From positions 248,001 through 312,000 of the forward strand of contig NC_012866.1 in assembly GCF_000026945.1 (NCBI RefSeq): 64,000 nucleotides of DNA, written 5' to 3'. The translations under genes were made by a program, and so were the position numbers. The notes below the pieces were generated by a model. The model ran no database searches. It was not told the DNA's origin and saw only the letters and a program-made list of their open reading frames with translations. Origin of the DNA: Candida dubliniensis CD36 (Eukaryota; Ascomycota; Pichiomycetes; Serinales; Debaryomycetaceae). Shown piece by piece: positions 11,290 to 21,014 of the stretch (positions are counted from its first letter, which is position 1; every line of letters begins with the position of its first letter).

Positions 11290-12225
11290 ATGGCCGATTT
11301 TGACATTAAGGAGACATATCTCAAGTTTTTGGAAGAAGACAAAGATATGACTATGCCAATTGCGGCAATTGAATCACTTGTGTCAATGTTAAAAGCTAAG
11401 TCACCATCAACCTCCTCCGAATTAATCAATTTAGTTTCGAAAAACATTGATTTATTAAAATCATCAATCCCCAATAATATTTCTCTTTCTGCTGGGTGTG
11501 ATTTGTTTATGAGATTTGTGTTGAGAAACACCAACGTGTATTCTGATTGGGAGTCGTTTTCACAGAATCTTGTTGAGAATGGAGAATTGTTCGTTCAGCG
11601 TGCTAAAGAATCAAGACTTAAACTGGCAGAATATGGTGTTCCATTTATTAAAGATGACGACGTAATATTAGTTCATTCATACTCACGTGTTGTTTACAGC
11701 CTATTGTTGAAGGCCAAACAAGAAAAGTTAATTCGATTCAAAGTCTTGGTTACCGAAAGTAGACCAACAGGCAATGGATACTACATGGCTAGGAAATTAA
11801 GAGAAGCAGATATACCAGTTGAGGTTATTGTAGATAACGCAGTGGGATATGTATTGCATAAAGTAGACAAAATCTTGGTTGGTGCTGAAGGTGTTGCTGA
11901 AAGTGGTGGAGTAATAAATCACATTGGAACATATCAAATTGGTTGTTTAGCTAAAGTTAACAATAAACCTTTTTATGTGGTGACTGAATCTCACAAATTT
12001 GTTAGGTTATTTCCCTTGGCACCCAATGACCTACCTAACAGCATTAGTCATTTCGATTATGACGGAAACAAAACAGAAGAAGTCAATCATAGTGGACAAG
12101 AACTTTTAAAGACAAACTTTGTTGATTTCACATCTCACGAATATATTACCGCCTTGATTACAGATTTGGGAGTATTGACTCCGTCTGCTGTCAGTGAAGA
12201 GTTGATAAAAATATGGTACGATTGA
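11290..12225 (+). CDS. GCN3: eIF2B alpha subunit (Gcn3)
   Basis: Regulatory alpha subunit of eIF2B, the guanine nucleotide exchange factor for eIF2. It senses phosphorylated eIF2 alpha and so links Gcn2 activity to translation and GCN4 induction. The N-terminal helical domain (MADFDIKETYLKFLEEDKDM, AAIESLV) is followed by the Rossmann-like IF-2B domain with LVHSYSRVVYSLL, LVTESRPTGNGY, DKILVGAEGV and a C-terminal KIWYD. Length 311 residues against 305 in S. cerevisiae. Codon 112 (11623) is CTG, to be read as Ser in this clade. GCN2, the kinase acting in the same pathway, lies about 13 kb away. Confidence 0.95.
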   Translation: MADFDIKETYLKFLEEDKDMTMPIAAIESLVSMLKAKSPSTSSELINLVSKNIDLLKSSIPNNISLSAGCDLFMRFVLRNTNVYSDWESFSQNLVENGELFVQRAKESRLKLAEYGVPFIKDDDVILVHSYSRVVYSLLLKAKQEKLIRFKVLVTESRPTGNGYYMARKLREADIPVEVIVDNAVGYVLHKVDKILVGAEGVAESGGVINHIGTYQIGCLAKVNNKPFYVVTESHKFVRLFPLAPNDLPNSISHFDYDGNKTEEVNHSGQELLKTNFVDFTSHEYITALITDLGVLTPSAVSEELIKIWYD

Positions 12226-12260
12226 GACAATTGGTGTTCGTATATATAGTAGACTTGTTA

Positions 12261-13694
12261 TTATATAATTTGATCTAATACATTTTCTAAACTTTTCAAA
12301 TCAAAGTAATTTGTACCTTCTAATTTAGCAACCTTAACACAAGTTACGCCCTTCGAAGTAAGATAATCAACATCGACTTCAATGCTGGGATTCTCCATGT
12401 ATACCAAATGTGTGATGAATCTATTCCATTCATATTTAGCCGCAAGCCCATTAGCATGACTGTTGATAGAATATTCGGCCAGCAGAACAATAACTTTTAT
12501 AAAATCAGATGCCGTCATACCAAAAGTCTCTCTATCAAGACATCCATTTAAAAGCAAGATCTTGCGTTTGCATTCATTTTGTAGAATGGCTTTACCGATC
12601 CCTTTTAAGATTATAATTGGAACAATGCTTGTCATCAAAGAACCAATAGAATAGATCAATGCATCTGTGTTGGCAACTGTAGATGCTACTTTCCCATGGG
12701 CAGTTGGGCATATCTCTTCGCCATAGGGCGATACGTAGAATATTCGTTTGATTGGGGATAACAACGGCTCAATATTGTCCAGCTTTGAAAAATGTAGCTG
12801 TGATTTTTTCAATTCGGGATGGGTGTACTGTGGCACATTCCCTGCTTCCTCTTCATCACTATCTGAACCAGAAGAAACAAATGATCCAATGCTCGATCTC
12901 TTGCTTAATTCGACTTCATTGATTGGAACATTCAAATGTAATTTTTCTGTGATGGGTAAATGTGCATGATCAAAATAATCACTTTTATGGGATATCTCTG
13001 AAGGAGTAGGTGGTCTTGTTTTATGTATTGGAGGTGGATACTTTTCGTGATTATCTGAAGGGTGGGAAATTTGTGATTGACCAGTTATAATAAGCCCATT
13101 CTCTAATATGGCACTAATATGATATGTGAAATTTGTATTAATACATGGTAGAACTTCAATCGATGGATCAATATCAGTCAATTTACAAAATAATTCAATT
13201 GCAGAATCCAATGACCCAATAAATAATCGGGCGCCAGTTAAAAACAAATTGCCCACATTGGCCATCTCATACCGAAATTGTTTATTTTTGTTTGATATTT
13301 GGTGTCTTGATCTTTTCAACAATTCCACATGTAAATGAACAAAAAATGCTCGAAATATCTCTTTAGTTGAAGAATTAATGCCAATCCACAATTCATGGGT
13401 TCCTTCTACGATTTCATTCCATTGCTGCTTGGCAATTTTGGCGTCTGATGACAATCGAAAACTTAACAATTTGCGTAGTGACTCTTGATGTGAAGGTATC
13501 AATCTTGTTAATCTCGATCTTATATCCCGGATGGCAGGTCCTCCAATAATACGAATAATCTCTGAAGTTGAACCACCATTATCCAGAATTGGCAATATAT
13601 ATGATATGTTGTTGTTAGGAGATAATCTCTTGAATAAAGGAACTAATTGATTAGTTGCTGTTCCTCCAGATAAAATGGTGATTTTACTTGGCAT
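12261..13694 (-). CDS. CofD/YvcK-like (UPF0052) protein, YNL011C homologue
   Basis: Member of the CofD-like superfamily, related to 2-phospho-L-lactate transferase and bacterial YvcK/GlnK-type gluconeogenesis factors. The N-terminal nucleotide-binding motif ILSGGTATNQLVPLFK (7-22) and the LPILDNGGSTSEIIR loop (34-48) are diagnostic, with GPAIRDIRSRL following. Later blocks VGNLFLTGARLFIGSL and IYSIGSLMTSIVPIIILKG continue the fold. A Ser/Asp/Glu-rich insert (about 265-285) is probably disordered. Fungi do not make coenzyme F420, so the substrate is unknown. Similar in size to S. cerevisiae YNL011C. Confidence 0.85.
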   Translation of the reverse strand: MPSKITILSGGTATNQLVPLFKRLSPNNNISYILPILDNGGSTSEIIRIIGGPAIRDIRSRLTRLIPSHQESLRKLLSFRLSSDAKIAKQQWNEIVEGTHELWIGINSSTKEIFRAFFVHLHVELLKRSRHQISNKNKQFRYEMANVGNLFLTGARLFIGSLDSAIELFCKLTDIDPSIEVLPCINTNFTYHISAILENGLIITGQSQISHPSDNHEKYPPPIHKTRPPTPSEISHKSDYFDHAHLPITEKLHLNVPINEVELSKRSSIGSFVSSGSDSDEEEAGNVPQYTHPELKKSQLHFSKLDNIEPLLSPIKRIFYVSPYGEEICPTAHGKVASTVANTDALIYSIGSLMTSIVPIIILKGIGKAILQNECKRKILLLNGCLDRETFGMTASDFIKVIVLLAEYSINSHANGLAAKYEWNRFITHLVYMENPSIEVDVDYLTSKGVTCVKVAKLEGTNYFDLKSLENVLDQII

Positions 13695-14432
13695 GTAAAG
13701 TTAATTAGTTGATTGTTTAGTTTGTTTAATGCTGGGATTATATAATGGTGCTTGTAACGTTTTTTGGGACAAACAAAAGAAGAAATCGTATCTAAAGTGT
13801 TTTGCGGGTTCCAAAAACATGACGTGTTACTTTTGTTACAAATGTTTACCTCACACGATATAGTTTGCCCACCCACCACCAACAATCAGAATCTACACAC
13901 ATCAAATGGCATTACATGACGATTCAACAGTTGGAGCAGAATGTCTTGCAAAAAAAGGCTGTCTGTCAAACTTTTGGATATTTCCATCCTCAAGTCTTGT
14001 GCCTTGAGAGTCTCTTCCACTGCAAGTTTGGGGTAACAAATACCAAGCAATCCTAAACATGGTATTGTAAAAGTTTGTAGAGCAAGCTAAAGTGAAAGAA
14101 TATGTACTCACGCTGCTATGTAATTGAATCGATAATACTACTAACACTCTTTACCTGGATCAAGAGAATGGCCCATAATTTGTCTAATTGGTGTTGTGTG
14201 CCTGCACATTGTCTAATCTCCACCACCACAGTAAATTTGGGGACGCGAGTAAACTTAAGCACGGCCAAACTATAAAAACTTTTCAACAAAGTCGTGTATT
14301 ATGCACAATCCATCTTGCACTGAAAAAAAAAAAATTTATAGGGTGAAAAATATTTTCAATTAACTCCCCTTCCTTCTACTTCTTTTTCCTTTTTTTTAAG
14401 TTTTTGAAAATACAAACAAGCAATTATCTACA
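13695..14432. promoter_or_regulatory. Upstream region of ASC1 and of the CofD-like gene
   Basis: 738 bp divergent region. TATAAAA is at 14271-14277, 156 bp before the ASC1 ATG. A pyrimidine-rich stretch (about 14364-14400) follows, as is common in leaders of strongly expressed yeast genes. No coding region seen. Confidence 0.45.
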
Positions 14433-15632
14433 ATGGCTGATCAAGAAGTTTTAGTTTTAAGAGGTACTTTAGAAGGACACAACGGTTGGGTTACTTCCCT
14501 TGCCACCACTCCAGCTCACCCAGACTTATTATTATCTGGTTCAAGAGATAAAACTTTGATCAAATGGAAATTGACCGGTGGTGAAGACAACCAATACGGT
14601 ATTCCAAAGAAATCATTCAAAGGTCACTCCCACATTGTTCAAGATGTTACCATTTCCGCTGATGGTGCTTACGCTTTATCTGCTTCTTGGGACAGAACTT
14701 TAAGATTATGGGATTTGGAAACCGGTGAAACCACCCAAAGATTCGTCGGTCACAAAGGTGATGTTTTGTCTGTCTCCATTGCTAAAAACTTGAGACAAAT
14801 TGTTTCTGCTTCTAGAGACAAGACCGTCAAAGTTTGGAACACCATTGGTGAATGTATGGCCACTTTAACTGGTCACAACGATTGGGTTTCTGCTGTCAGA
14901 ATCTCCCCATCTGACCAATCATCAACTGTTATCTCTGCTTCTTGGGATAAAACTGTTAAGGTATGTTATTGATTATCATTTCTGTTTTCGTTTTCATTGT
15001 TGTTTATTATTGTGATGATTTTCTTTTTATATTTGCTACTTCAGACGTTGCTTGCCAGCTTCGAATGAGACATATTTTTTTATCACCAAGATCTCTGATA
15101 TCCAAATAATGCAACAATGAAAAAAATAGAAGAATGGAAAGGGATTCCTTTCCTAGTTTTTTTTTTTTTTGGAAGCTGTTTTACTAACTAATTTCAACTA
15201 ATTTAGTCATGGGACTTAGCTGACTACTCTGTCAACGCTGACTTCATTGGTCACACCGGTTACATTTCATGTATCACTTTATCTCCAGATGGTTCATTAT
15301 GTGCCTCTGCTGGTAAAGATGGTGTCATCATCTTGTGGGATTTGAACAAAAACAGAACTTTGTACACTTTGGAAGCCAAGGCTGAAGTTCACGCTTTAGC
15401 TTTCTCTCCAAACAGATACTGGTTAGCTGCTGCTACCACTTCTGGTATCAAGATCTTCAAATTACAAGAAAGATCTTTATTGGATGAATTGAAACCAGAA
15501 TTTGCTGTTGGTGCTACCGCTAAAGACCCAGAAGCTATTTCTTTGGCTTGGTCTGCTGATGGTCAAAACTTGTTTGCTGGTTACACTGATAATGTTATCA
15601 GAGTCTGGCAAGTTATGACTCCATCTGCTTAA
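14433..15632 (+). CDS. ASC1: RACK1 orthologue Asc1 (two exons)
   Basis: Seven-blade WD40 protein of the 40S ribosomal subunit, a scaffold for signalling and a factor in ribosome quality control and translational repression. Exon 1 is 14433-14960 (176 codons), exon 2 is 15207-15632 (141 codons plus stop), giving 317 residues, close to 319 in S. cerevisiae. GH...WD repeats are obvious ([48 protein letters not shown]). The splice restores TVKSWDLADY across the junction. I found no CTG codon, and codon use is strongly biased, as expected for a highly expressed gene of this clade. The intron carries a snoRNA. Confidence 0.97.
14961..15206 (+). other. ASC1 spliceosomal intron
   Basis: 246 nt intron with 5' splice site GTATGT, branch point TACTAAC (15182-15188) and 3' splice site TTTAG (ends 15206). 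Removing it keeps the frame and restores WD repeat 5. Confidence 0.95.
15009..15101 (+). ncRNA. snR24: Box C/D snoRNA U24/snR24 in the ASC1 intron
   Basis: Box C GTGATGA (15012-15018), D' CAGA (15042-15045), a C'-like AATGAGA (15064-15070) and box D CTGA (15095-15098). The two guides are ATTTGCTACTTC before D' and TATCACCAAGATCT before D. They are complementary to neighbouring sites in the 25S rRNA stretch that U24 methylates in other eukaryotes. S. cerevisiae also hosts snR24 in the ASC1 intron, so host and guide are both conserved. A 12-bp perfect outer stem (14991-15002 with 15112-15123) brings C and D together. Confidence 0.92.
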
Positions 15633-15788
15633 ATTTAATTCTAAATTTAACATACAACAAGATTTTTTTTTTTTTTGTATAGATTTTGTTTTTGGGAAGG
15701 ATTTATTAATGTTAATATTACAATGTATATAAATGTATTTACGTAAACATTCTACTATACTTTTGTGTGATTTTTAATGTGAATCTGT

Positions 15789-17609
15789 TTATTCAAATAA
15801 GTAGACTTTCCCACTGGCACTTCCTCCAACAGCCCAATTCTGACTAGGATGAAGAGTACAAACTGCAGGAACGGCACCAACCTGTTCGTTCAAATGAGCC
15901 AATATCTGTCCATCTTGATTATAAATGTCTAATCCACGATTCATGTTGGCAATAATAAATTTTTGAACTCCATCAGCTGGATTTGTTTGCCAATGTGATT
16001 TTAAAATTGAAACCCAACGACCAGTTTGACAATTGTGTTTTATTTTAGTAAATGGTGTTAAATTGTTGGGTAATAATTCCAGCATCAGCTCCCCTGAATT
16101 TTTGGAACTTGTTGTAGTATTCTTGTGATGTTGTGGTGTGGTCGAAGGAACAAAATCGGATTTCCATTCAGTTATCACTGGAAGTTCATTATGGATTTTT
16201 CCCCCACTATAATCAAACAAGCAGATATTATCATCATATCCATTACATACAAGTCGATTCTCTTGGTTCCAGTCGACGCATGAAACTGATAGTCTTGAAT
16301 TGTAATTTCCGTACATATGAGGGGATTTCTGATTCTCAAACTCGGAATATACAGATTTGTTAACATTTCTTAAATCCCATATTCTTAATGTACGATCTAA
16401 AGATGCTGTTGCGATTTGGTAATTTGTGTTTGGATTAACGGCAAATCCACCTATTTTCTTATCGTGTAAACGAAGCAAATCCTTAGCTGCTAAATGATGA
16501 CGATGATGAGAATTGAAAGGAGCTCTGGTATCATGCTGGTAAAACTCACCATCAAGGGTAGTCATGAATATTACTGACGAATCTTGACATTGATTGATAT
16601 CAGATATCCCTAAGGCAATATCTTCTCTTGTACCGGGTTCATTCAAATATATCAATTCAGTGCTGCTTAGTTTGTTCAAATCTAAAACTCGAATACTTCC
16701 ATCATAGGAACTGGTGTAAATCTTTTCTGGAGAAAACGTTAGGGTCATTATTTTCGAAACATTTCTACCATGAAGTTGTAAGATAGAAATAGATGGTTCC
16801 TCATCATCATCAGTTTTCCCATTATTTTGTTCATCAACTAACCAGATACCAACATTTCCGGTAGTATCACCACCAACAACGATTCTATTGGTGGTTGATG
16901 GATGGAAGAACATTGAGGTGATACGATTGTGGCATATTTTAATATCCAAGGGATCAAAGCGAGGATAAATGTTCAAACCATCAAATTCCTCACGTTTTGC
17001 ATCCAATGATTTGTCTTTGGAATTACCATTTGTTTGCGAGTTTCTAATTTCTTCATAAAAATCACCTGCAGAAAACTTATCACCCAATGATTGTACAAGT
17101 TTCAACACTCTATTGTTCTCGTCAATATTGATTGTCTCTTCTTCTTCATTTTCCTCTTTTTGCTCCTCCACTTTACTATCGAGACCAATATGTGACAACT
17201 TCCGATCCATGACATTTTTCTCAAATATCATATCTCCCTTTTTATTGGTGATCAAATCAATCAATTTGAAATCTCCAAAGAGACGCGTTCTCTTCAATCT
17301 TTCAAGTTCTTGTTTTCGACGCTGTTTCAATTCTTCTTCTTCTCTTAATCTAGCAGCCTCTTTAGGGTCTTCTAATTCAGATTTGATACCGGCAATACGA
17401 CGAGATCTTCTGCTTGGCTCCAGTACTTCTTTTTTAACTACTGGTTTTTTCGTAGTCTTGCGTCGTTTTTGCAGAGATGGTGATGGAGTTTTACTATCAA
17501 CCTCCTTTTTTATTGAATCAGAAATTGAATCCAAATCAAGTTTTTTTAACAACTCTTGGTTTCTTCTGATATTCTCTTGTCTTTTCTTCTCAAGTTCCGA
17601 TAATGCCAT
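15789..17609 (-). CDS. CMR1: DNA damage-responsive WD40 protein Cmr1
   Basis: Nuclear WD-repeat protein that binds DNA, acts in replication stress and goes to the intranuclear quality-control site. The N terminus has a charged coiled coil (LEKKRQENIRRNQELLKKLD) and a basic SRRSRRIAGIKSELED motif, the latter hallmark of Cmr1. The propeller follows, with SMFFHPSTTNRIVVGGD, TSSYDGSIRVLDLN and TASLDRTLRIWDLRN. Start at 17609 (606 residues) has A at -3; the open frame upstream begins only at TTG. S. cerevisiae Cmr1 is 522 residues; the extra length is in low-complexity stretches. An MCB element lies 85 bp upstream. Confidence 0.92.
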   Translation of the reverse strand: MALSELEKKRQENIRRNQELLKKLDLDSISDSIKKEVDSKTPSPSLQKRRKTTKKPVVKKEVLEPSRRSRRIAGIKSELEDPKEAARLREEEELKQRRKQELERLKRTRLFGDFKLIDLITNKKGDMIFEKNVMDRKLSHIGLDSKVEEQKEENEEEETINIDENNRVLKLVQSLGDKFSAGDFYEEIRNSQTNGNSKDKSLDAKREEFDGLNIYPRFDPLDIKICHNRITSMFFHPSTTNRIVVGGDTTGNVGIWLVDEQNNGKTDDDEEPSISILQLHGRNVSKIMTLTFSPEKIYTSSYDGSIRVLDLNKLSSTELIYLNEPGTREDIALGISDINQCQDSSVIFMTTLDGEFYQHDTRAPFNSHHRHHLAAKDLLRLHDKKIGGFAVNPNTNYQIATASLDRTLRIWDLRNVNKSVYSEFENQKSPHMYGNYNSRLSVSCVDWNQENRLVCNGYDDNICLFDYSGGKIHNELPVITEWKSDFVPSTTPQHHKNTTTSSKNSGELMLELLPNNLTPFTKIKHNCQTGRWVSILKSHWQTNPADGVQKFIIANMNRGLDIYNQDGQILAHLNEQVGAVPAVCTLHPSQNWAVGGSASGKVYLFE

Positions 17610-17693
17610 GGTGTTGTAGAAAGTTGTTGTGGCACACAAGGAGTAAGCAAAGAGACTAACTTTTTTTTTTTTTTTTCAAATTGGTTGTGTGAA

Positions 17694-17699
17694 ACGCGT
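17694..17699. promoter_or_regulatory. MCB element (ACGCGT) upstream of CMR1
   Basis: Perfect ACGCGT, 85 bp upstream of the CMR1 ATG. In yeasts MBF binds this sequence to drive G1/S transcription. Confidence 0.55.
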
Positions 17700-17756
17700 A
17701 CCACGGTACAAGTTTTATTCGTCTTTATCTATTTACGTACATACATGTTCATATAA

Positions 17757-19199
17757 TCAATTAGCTATTTCTCTTAGCACATCTCCACACAAGTATAAAC
17801 TTCCGCATACTACTATTGGTTTATTCTCTAATGTCTTGTCCTCTAGATACTGAAATACTTGATGTATATGGACATCATCGCCAATATTTCGTACATCATG
17901 ACAATAATCTTCAGCAATCGAAGTCAAAGTTAAAATCAGCTCGGGTTTAATCCAAGGCATATTTTCAGGTTGGGTGAACAATGTAGGTATAACAATATCC
18001 TTTTCTGACACAACATGTTTCAATAAATTCGCAACTGCTTTGCCTTTAGTCATACCAATCACAAATACTATAGGTTTATGATTGCTTTCTTCCAGTTCAT
18101 TTTTTGCATCTGTGTCTGCTTCTGATTCTTGTTTAGGGTATTTTGTATTTAAATATTTACCCAATTCAATAGCAGCACTTTCATTATGTGCCCCATCTAA
18201 TAATATTGATCCTAGACTTTTGTGCGGTATTGTTTGTAATCTGCCTGGCCAATTGGTTTTGCGTATACCATTTATCAAAATTTCTTCGGATATTTTATAC
18301 GGCAAACACTTCAATATTTCCACTGCCAATGATAAATTGTTGGCTTGATATGATCCTTTTAATGGACTATACTGTATAAATTGGTTCTTAATTGGCTCAA
18401 CAATACTCAATGGACATGATATTTCTTGTGATTTTTCGTGAATTGCTTGTAAAATAATGGACTCATTCAGAGAATCAACAAAACAAGGAATTTCATGTTT
18501 CATAATTCCTGATTTTTCTTTTGCTATTGTCAATAATGTCCCCCCTAACAATTTTTCATGATCTAAACCTATTTTGGTTATTGCCGTTGCCACCACGCCG
18601 CCTCCATTAGTAGTTTCACCATACGGCACTAAAACATTAGTTGCATCTAATCTTCCACCAACTCCGACTTCAACCAATGCCATTTCAATTTCTTCTAATG
18701 CAAAAATTTTAAATGCTGTAGCTGTTAAAATTTCAAACTCTGTACATTCTAATTTCAAATCATTATTAATTCTCATGACTTGTTCATTAATTCTATCAAA
18801 TTTAGATTTGGGATAAGTTTGGTTGTTTATTGTAATGCAATCGTGATAATCGATAATATGAGGTGAAGTAAACTTCCCATTCTTTATTTTAGCCTCAGTC
18901 AAAACAGATGATATGTATGCTAATGTTGAACCCTTTCCATTGGTTCCTGCTATATGAATGGATTTATAGGCATTTTGAGGGTTATTCAAATGACCTAACA
19001 ATTTAGTTATTCTTTGTAGTCCTAGATTAATTGGCATAGTACGATTTGTGATCTTAATAAAACACTCCGCCAAAAACAGTGATGATCCCCTACGTCGTAA
19101 TTTAAAATGTTCTTTCTGGTAGTTGTCGCGATTGAATATTCCCCGCGACAAAAAAATTTTTCTTAATGCTTGTCTTGAGTTGGTTGCTACCAATTGCAT
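17757..19199 (-). CDS. FOL3: Dihydrofolate synthase (Fol3)
   Basis: Mur-ligase-family enzyme that adds glutamate to dihydropteroate to make dihydrofolate. Evidence: INLGLQRITKLLGHLNNPQN near the core start, P-loop HIAGTNGKGSTLAYI, the Mg/ATP motif EVGVGGRLDATNV, KIGLDHEKLLG, and ILLDGAHNESAA of the C-terminal domain. Two ATGs are in frame. The second (19037, A at -3) gives 426 residues, matching S. cerevisiae Fol3 (427). The first (19199, C at -3) adds 54 Arg-rich residues resembling a mitochondrial presequence. I favour Fol3 over the longer folylpolyglutamate synthase Met7 on core length. Confidence 0.85.
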   Translation of the reverse strand: MQLVATNSRQALRKIFLSRGIFNRDNYQKEHFKLRRRGSSLFLAECFIKITNRTMPINLGLQRITKLLGHLNNPQNAYKSIHIAGTNGKGSTLAYISSVLTEAKIKNGKFTSPHIIDYHDCITINNQTYPKSKFDRINEQVMRINNDLKLECTEFEILTATAFKIFALEEIEMALVEVGVGGRLDATNVLVPYGETTNGGGVVATAITKIGLDHEKLLGGTLLTIAKEKSGIMKHEIPCFVDSLNESIILQAIHEKSQEISCPLSIVEPIKNQFIQYSPLKGSYQANNLSLAVEILKCLPYKISEEILINGIRKTNWPGRLQTIPHKSLGSILLDGAHNESAAIELGKYLNTKYPKQESEADTDAKNELEESNHKPIVFVIGMTKGKAVANLLKHVVSEKDIVIPTLFTQPENMPWIKPELILTLTSIAEDYCHDVRNIGDDVHIHQVFQYLEDKTLENKPIVVCGSLYLCGDVLREIAN

Positions 19200-19743
19200 T
19201 AGAAAAGGCTCTTATCAAGAACATGTTCTCATATTGTAATCAAATTATATTATTTTGAGGAAAAATGTTAGTATGGTAATGATCAGTAGAATTTTTTAAG
19301 TTATTTATTATGCTTTTCTTGAGTTGAAATGAGGAAACGTCATTTAATATTTGTTTTGACATTCATTTGGTGCCATTTTTTGATCCAAAACTAAGCAAAA
19401 ACACCAATCATTTCAACAATGGATACTGATCAGAATTTTGAAGACACATGTATCTTTTGAGAAACAAATCCATTTGACATATCCCTTTCTAATCTAGATT
19501 TAAAGAGATCTACATGGATCATTATTTTGAATACCACTAGCTTGTTATTAACCTGGTCGTGGCTGAATAAAAGACACTCAGTATTTTGCGACCTCTACAA
19601 CAACGTTCAAAAAAAAAAAAAAAAAAAAACAACCAACCAAAACATAATTAATCGTAACTGACCCCTCCAGAATCCAAACCAAACTCAAACTCAAACCCAT
19701 TCCTAGTCGACTCAAAAACAGAAAAGCCCAACAATAAGTTCAA
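19200..19743. other. FOL3-MED11 divergent intergenic region
   Basis: 544 bp shared upstream region with an A-run of about 20 near 19609-19629 and an AC-rich purine-poor leader before MED11. No RNA gene or known site recognised. Confidence 0.45.
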
Positions 19744-20268
19744 ATGTCATCACTAAATAATGAAAAGGCCGAAAATTTCATTCAGGAAAGATTGGATTCA
19801 TTACATGAAATAGATTGTAAAGTAGTGACTTTACTTGATCAATTTTCATCAATATTTCAATCATTTTATACTAAAGATAAAGAAGAATTTTCTCAACAAA
19901 CATCTGATATATATTCTACTTTGAGTAAAGTTGCCATTGATTTACGTAAAGAAATTAAAATTATGGATGATAATATTGGGGCATATGATAAGAATGATGA
20001 TAATGTGATGATTTTACCTATTAGTAATGTGGATCAAAAAAACACAAAATTAGGTAGAAAACGATTGAATTTAGAATTAGCTGAATTGAAAAGACTAATA
20101 TCTGATGCAAAAGAAGTTGAAAATATAGAAAATGATGATAATGATAATAATGAAATTCAACCTGAAAGTGATGGTAACCAGATACCACAAGGCAACGAGA
20201 ATGAGAATGAAAATGAAAACGATCAAAACAACAACGTAGCGAATGATGACACCGAAATGAAGGATTAA
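19744..20268 (+). CDS. MED11: Mediator head subunit Med11
   Basis: Small subunit of the Mediator head module that pairs with Med22 and touches RNA polymerase II and TFIIH. The conserved N terminus reads ENFIQERLDSLHEIDCKVVTL, followed by helices containing SSIFQSFY and STLSKVAIDLRKEIKIMDDN, the four-helix bundle part. The C terminus from about 130 is an Asn/Asp/Glu-rich tail that makes it longer (174 residues) than the S. cerevisiae protein (115). Convergent with PSF1, 44 bp apart. Confidence 0.88.
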   Translation: MSSLNNEKAENFIQERLDSLHEIDCKVVTLLDQFSSIFQSFYTKDKEEFSQQTSDIYSTLSKVAIDLRKEIKIMDDNIGAYDKNDDNVMILPISNVDQKNTKLGRKRLNLELAELKRLISDAKEVENIENDDNDNNEIQPESDGNQIPQGNENENENENDQNNNVANDDTEMKD

Positions 20269-20312
20269 AAATTGTGTATACTAATGTACATACATCTATT
20301 ATACTGATAGGG

Positions 20313-21014
20313 CTATATTATCTCTTCTAAATATCCTTGTTGTATTAACCTTTCCACATCAGATTTTCTGACAAAGAATTGAGAATCCTTGATCAAGTTA
20401 AAAGAACCATATTCGGTAGTAACTTCACCTCCATCCTTCAATACTCTCACATCAATAAAAATGTTTGTAGGTGGATTCAAATCACCACTTAAATCAATAT
20501 CTTCAAAACTTGACTTGAATTCCATTATTAAATCTTGATATTGTTTAAAAAAATCTTGTTCAAAATGATTCAAGTTATTCAAATCCAAACTGGTAGTATA
20601 ATTATTAAGATTCTTTGTTAAAGGATTCACTGCATTATTACTATTAGCACTTTGGTTGACATTTGTATTGGTTGATGATGATGATGTTGAAGTTTCAATA
20701 GGATCAATATTTAGCCAACAAAACTCAGTTATCTTATCTGCTCTTAACTTTTCATATGCTAATAAACACCGTTTATTCCTTCTCATAGATAAATGAGTGA
20801 CAAATAATTGACATTGATTTATTTTACTATTTTCTTGATCTTGGGTCCCTTGTAATTGCTCTTGTTCTTCAATTAAATATTCAGCATCTTTATTCAAATC
20901 ATTGGTTTCTCTTACAATGCTTTTCACTAAATCAGATTGATAAATAGGAATATTAGATAAGTTACTCGATCTTTTACCATCTAATATTAGTTTATTAGCC
21001 GTATCTCCAAACAT
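20313..21014 (-). CDS. PSF1: GINS complex subunit Psf1
   Basis: Subunit of the GINS tetramer, part of the CMG replicative helicase. The N terminus MFGDTANKLILDGKR is typical of Psf1, followed by the conserved block LSMRRNKRCLLAYEKLRADKI. A Ser/Asn-rich linker leads to the C-terminal B domain with YGSFNLIKDSQFFVRKSDVE and RLIQQGYLEEI. Length 233 residues against 208 in S. cerevisiae; the excess is the linker. An MCB element lies 87 bp upstream, as expected for a replication gene. Confidence 0.93.
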   Translation of the reverse strand: MFGDTANKLILDGKRSSNLSNIPIYQSDLVKSIVRETNDLNKDAEYLIEEQEQLQGTQDQENSKINQCQLFVTHLSMRRNKRCLLAYEKLRADKITEFCWLNIDPIETSTSSSSTNTNVNQSANSNNAVNPLTKNLNNYTTSLDLNNLNHFEQDFFKQYQDLIMEFKSSFEDIDLSGDLNPPTNIFIDVRVLKDGGEVTTEYGSFNLIKDSQFFVRKSDVERLIQQGYLEEII

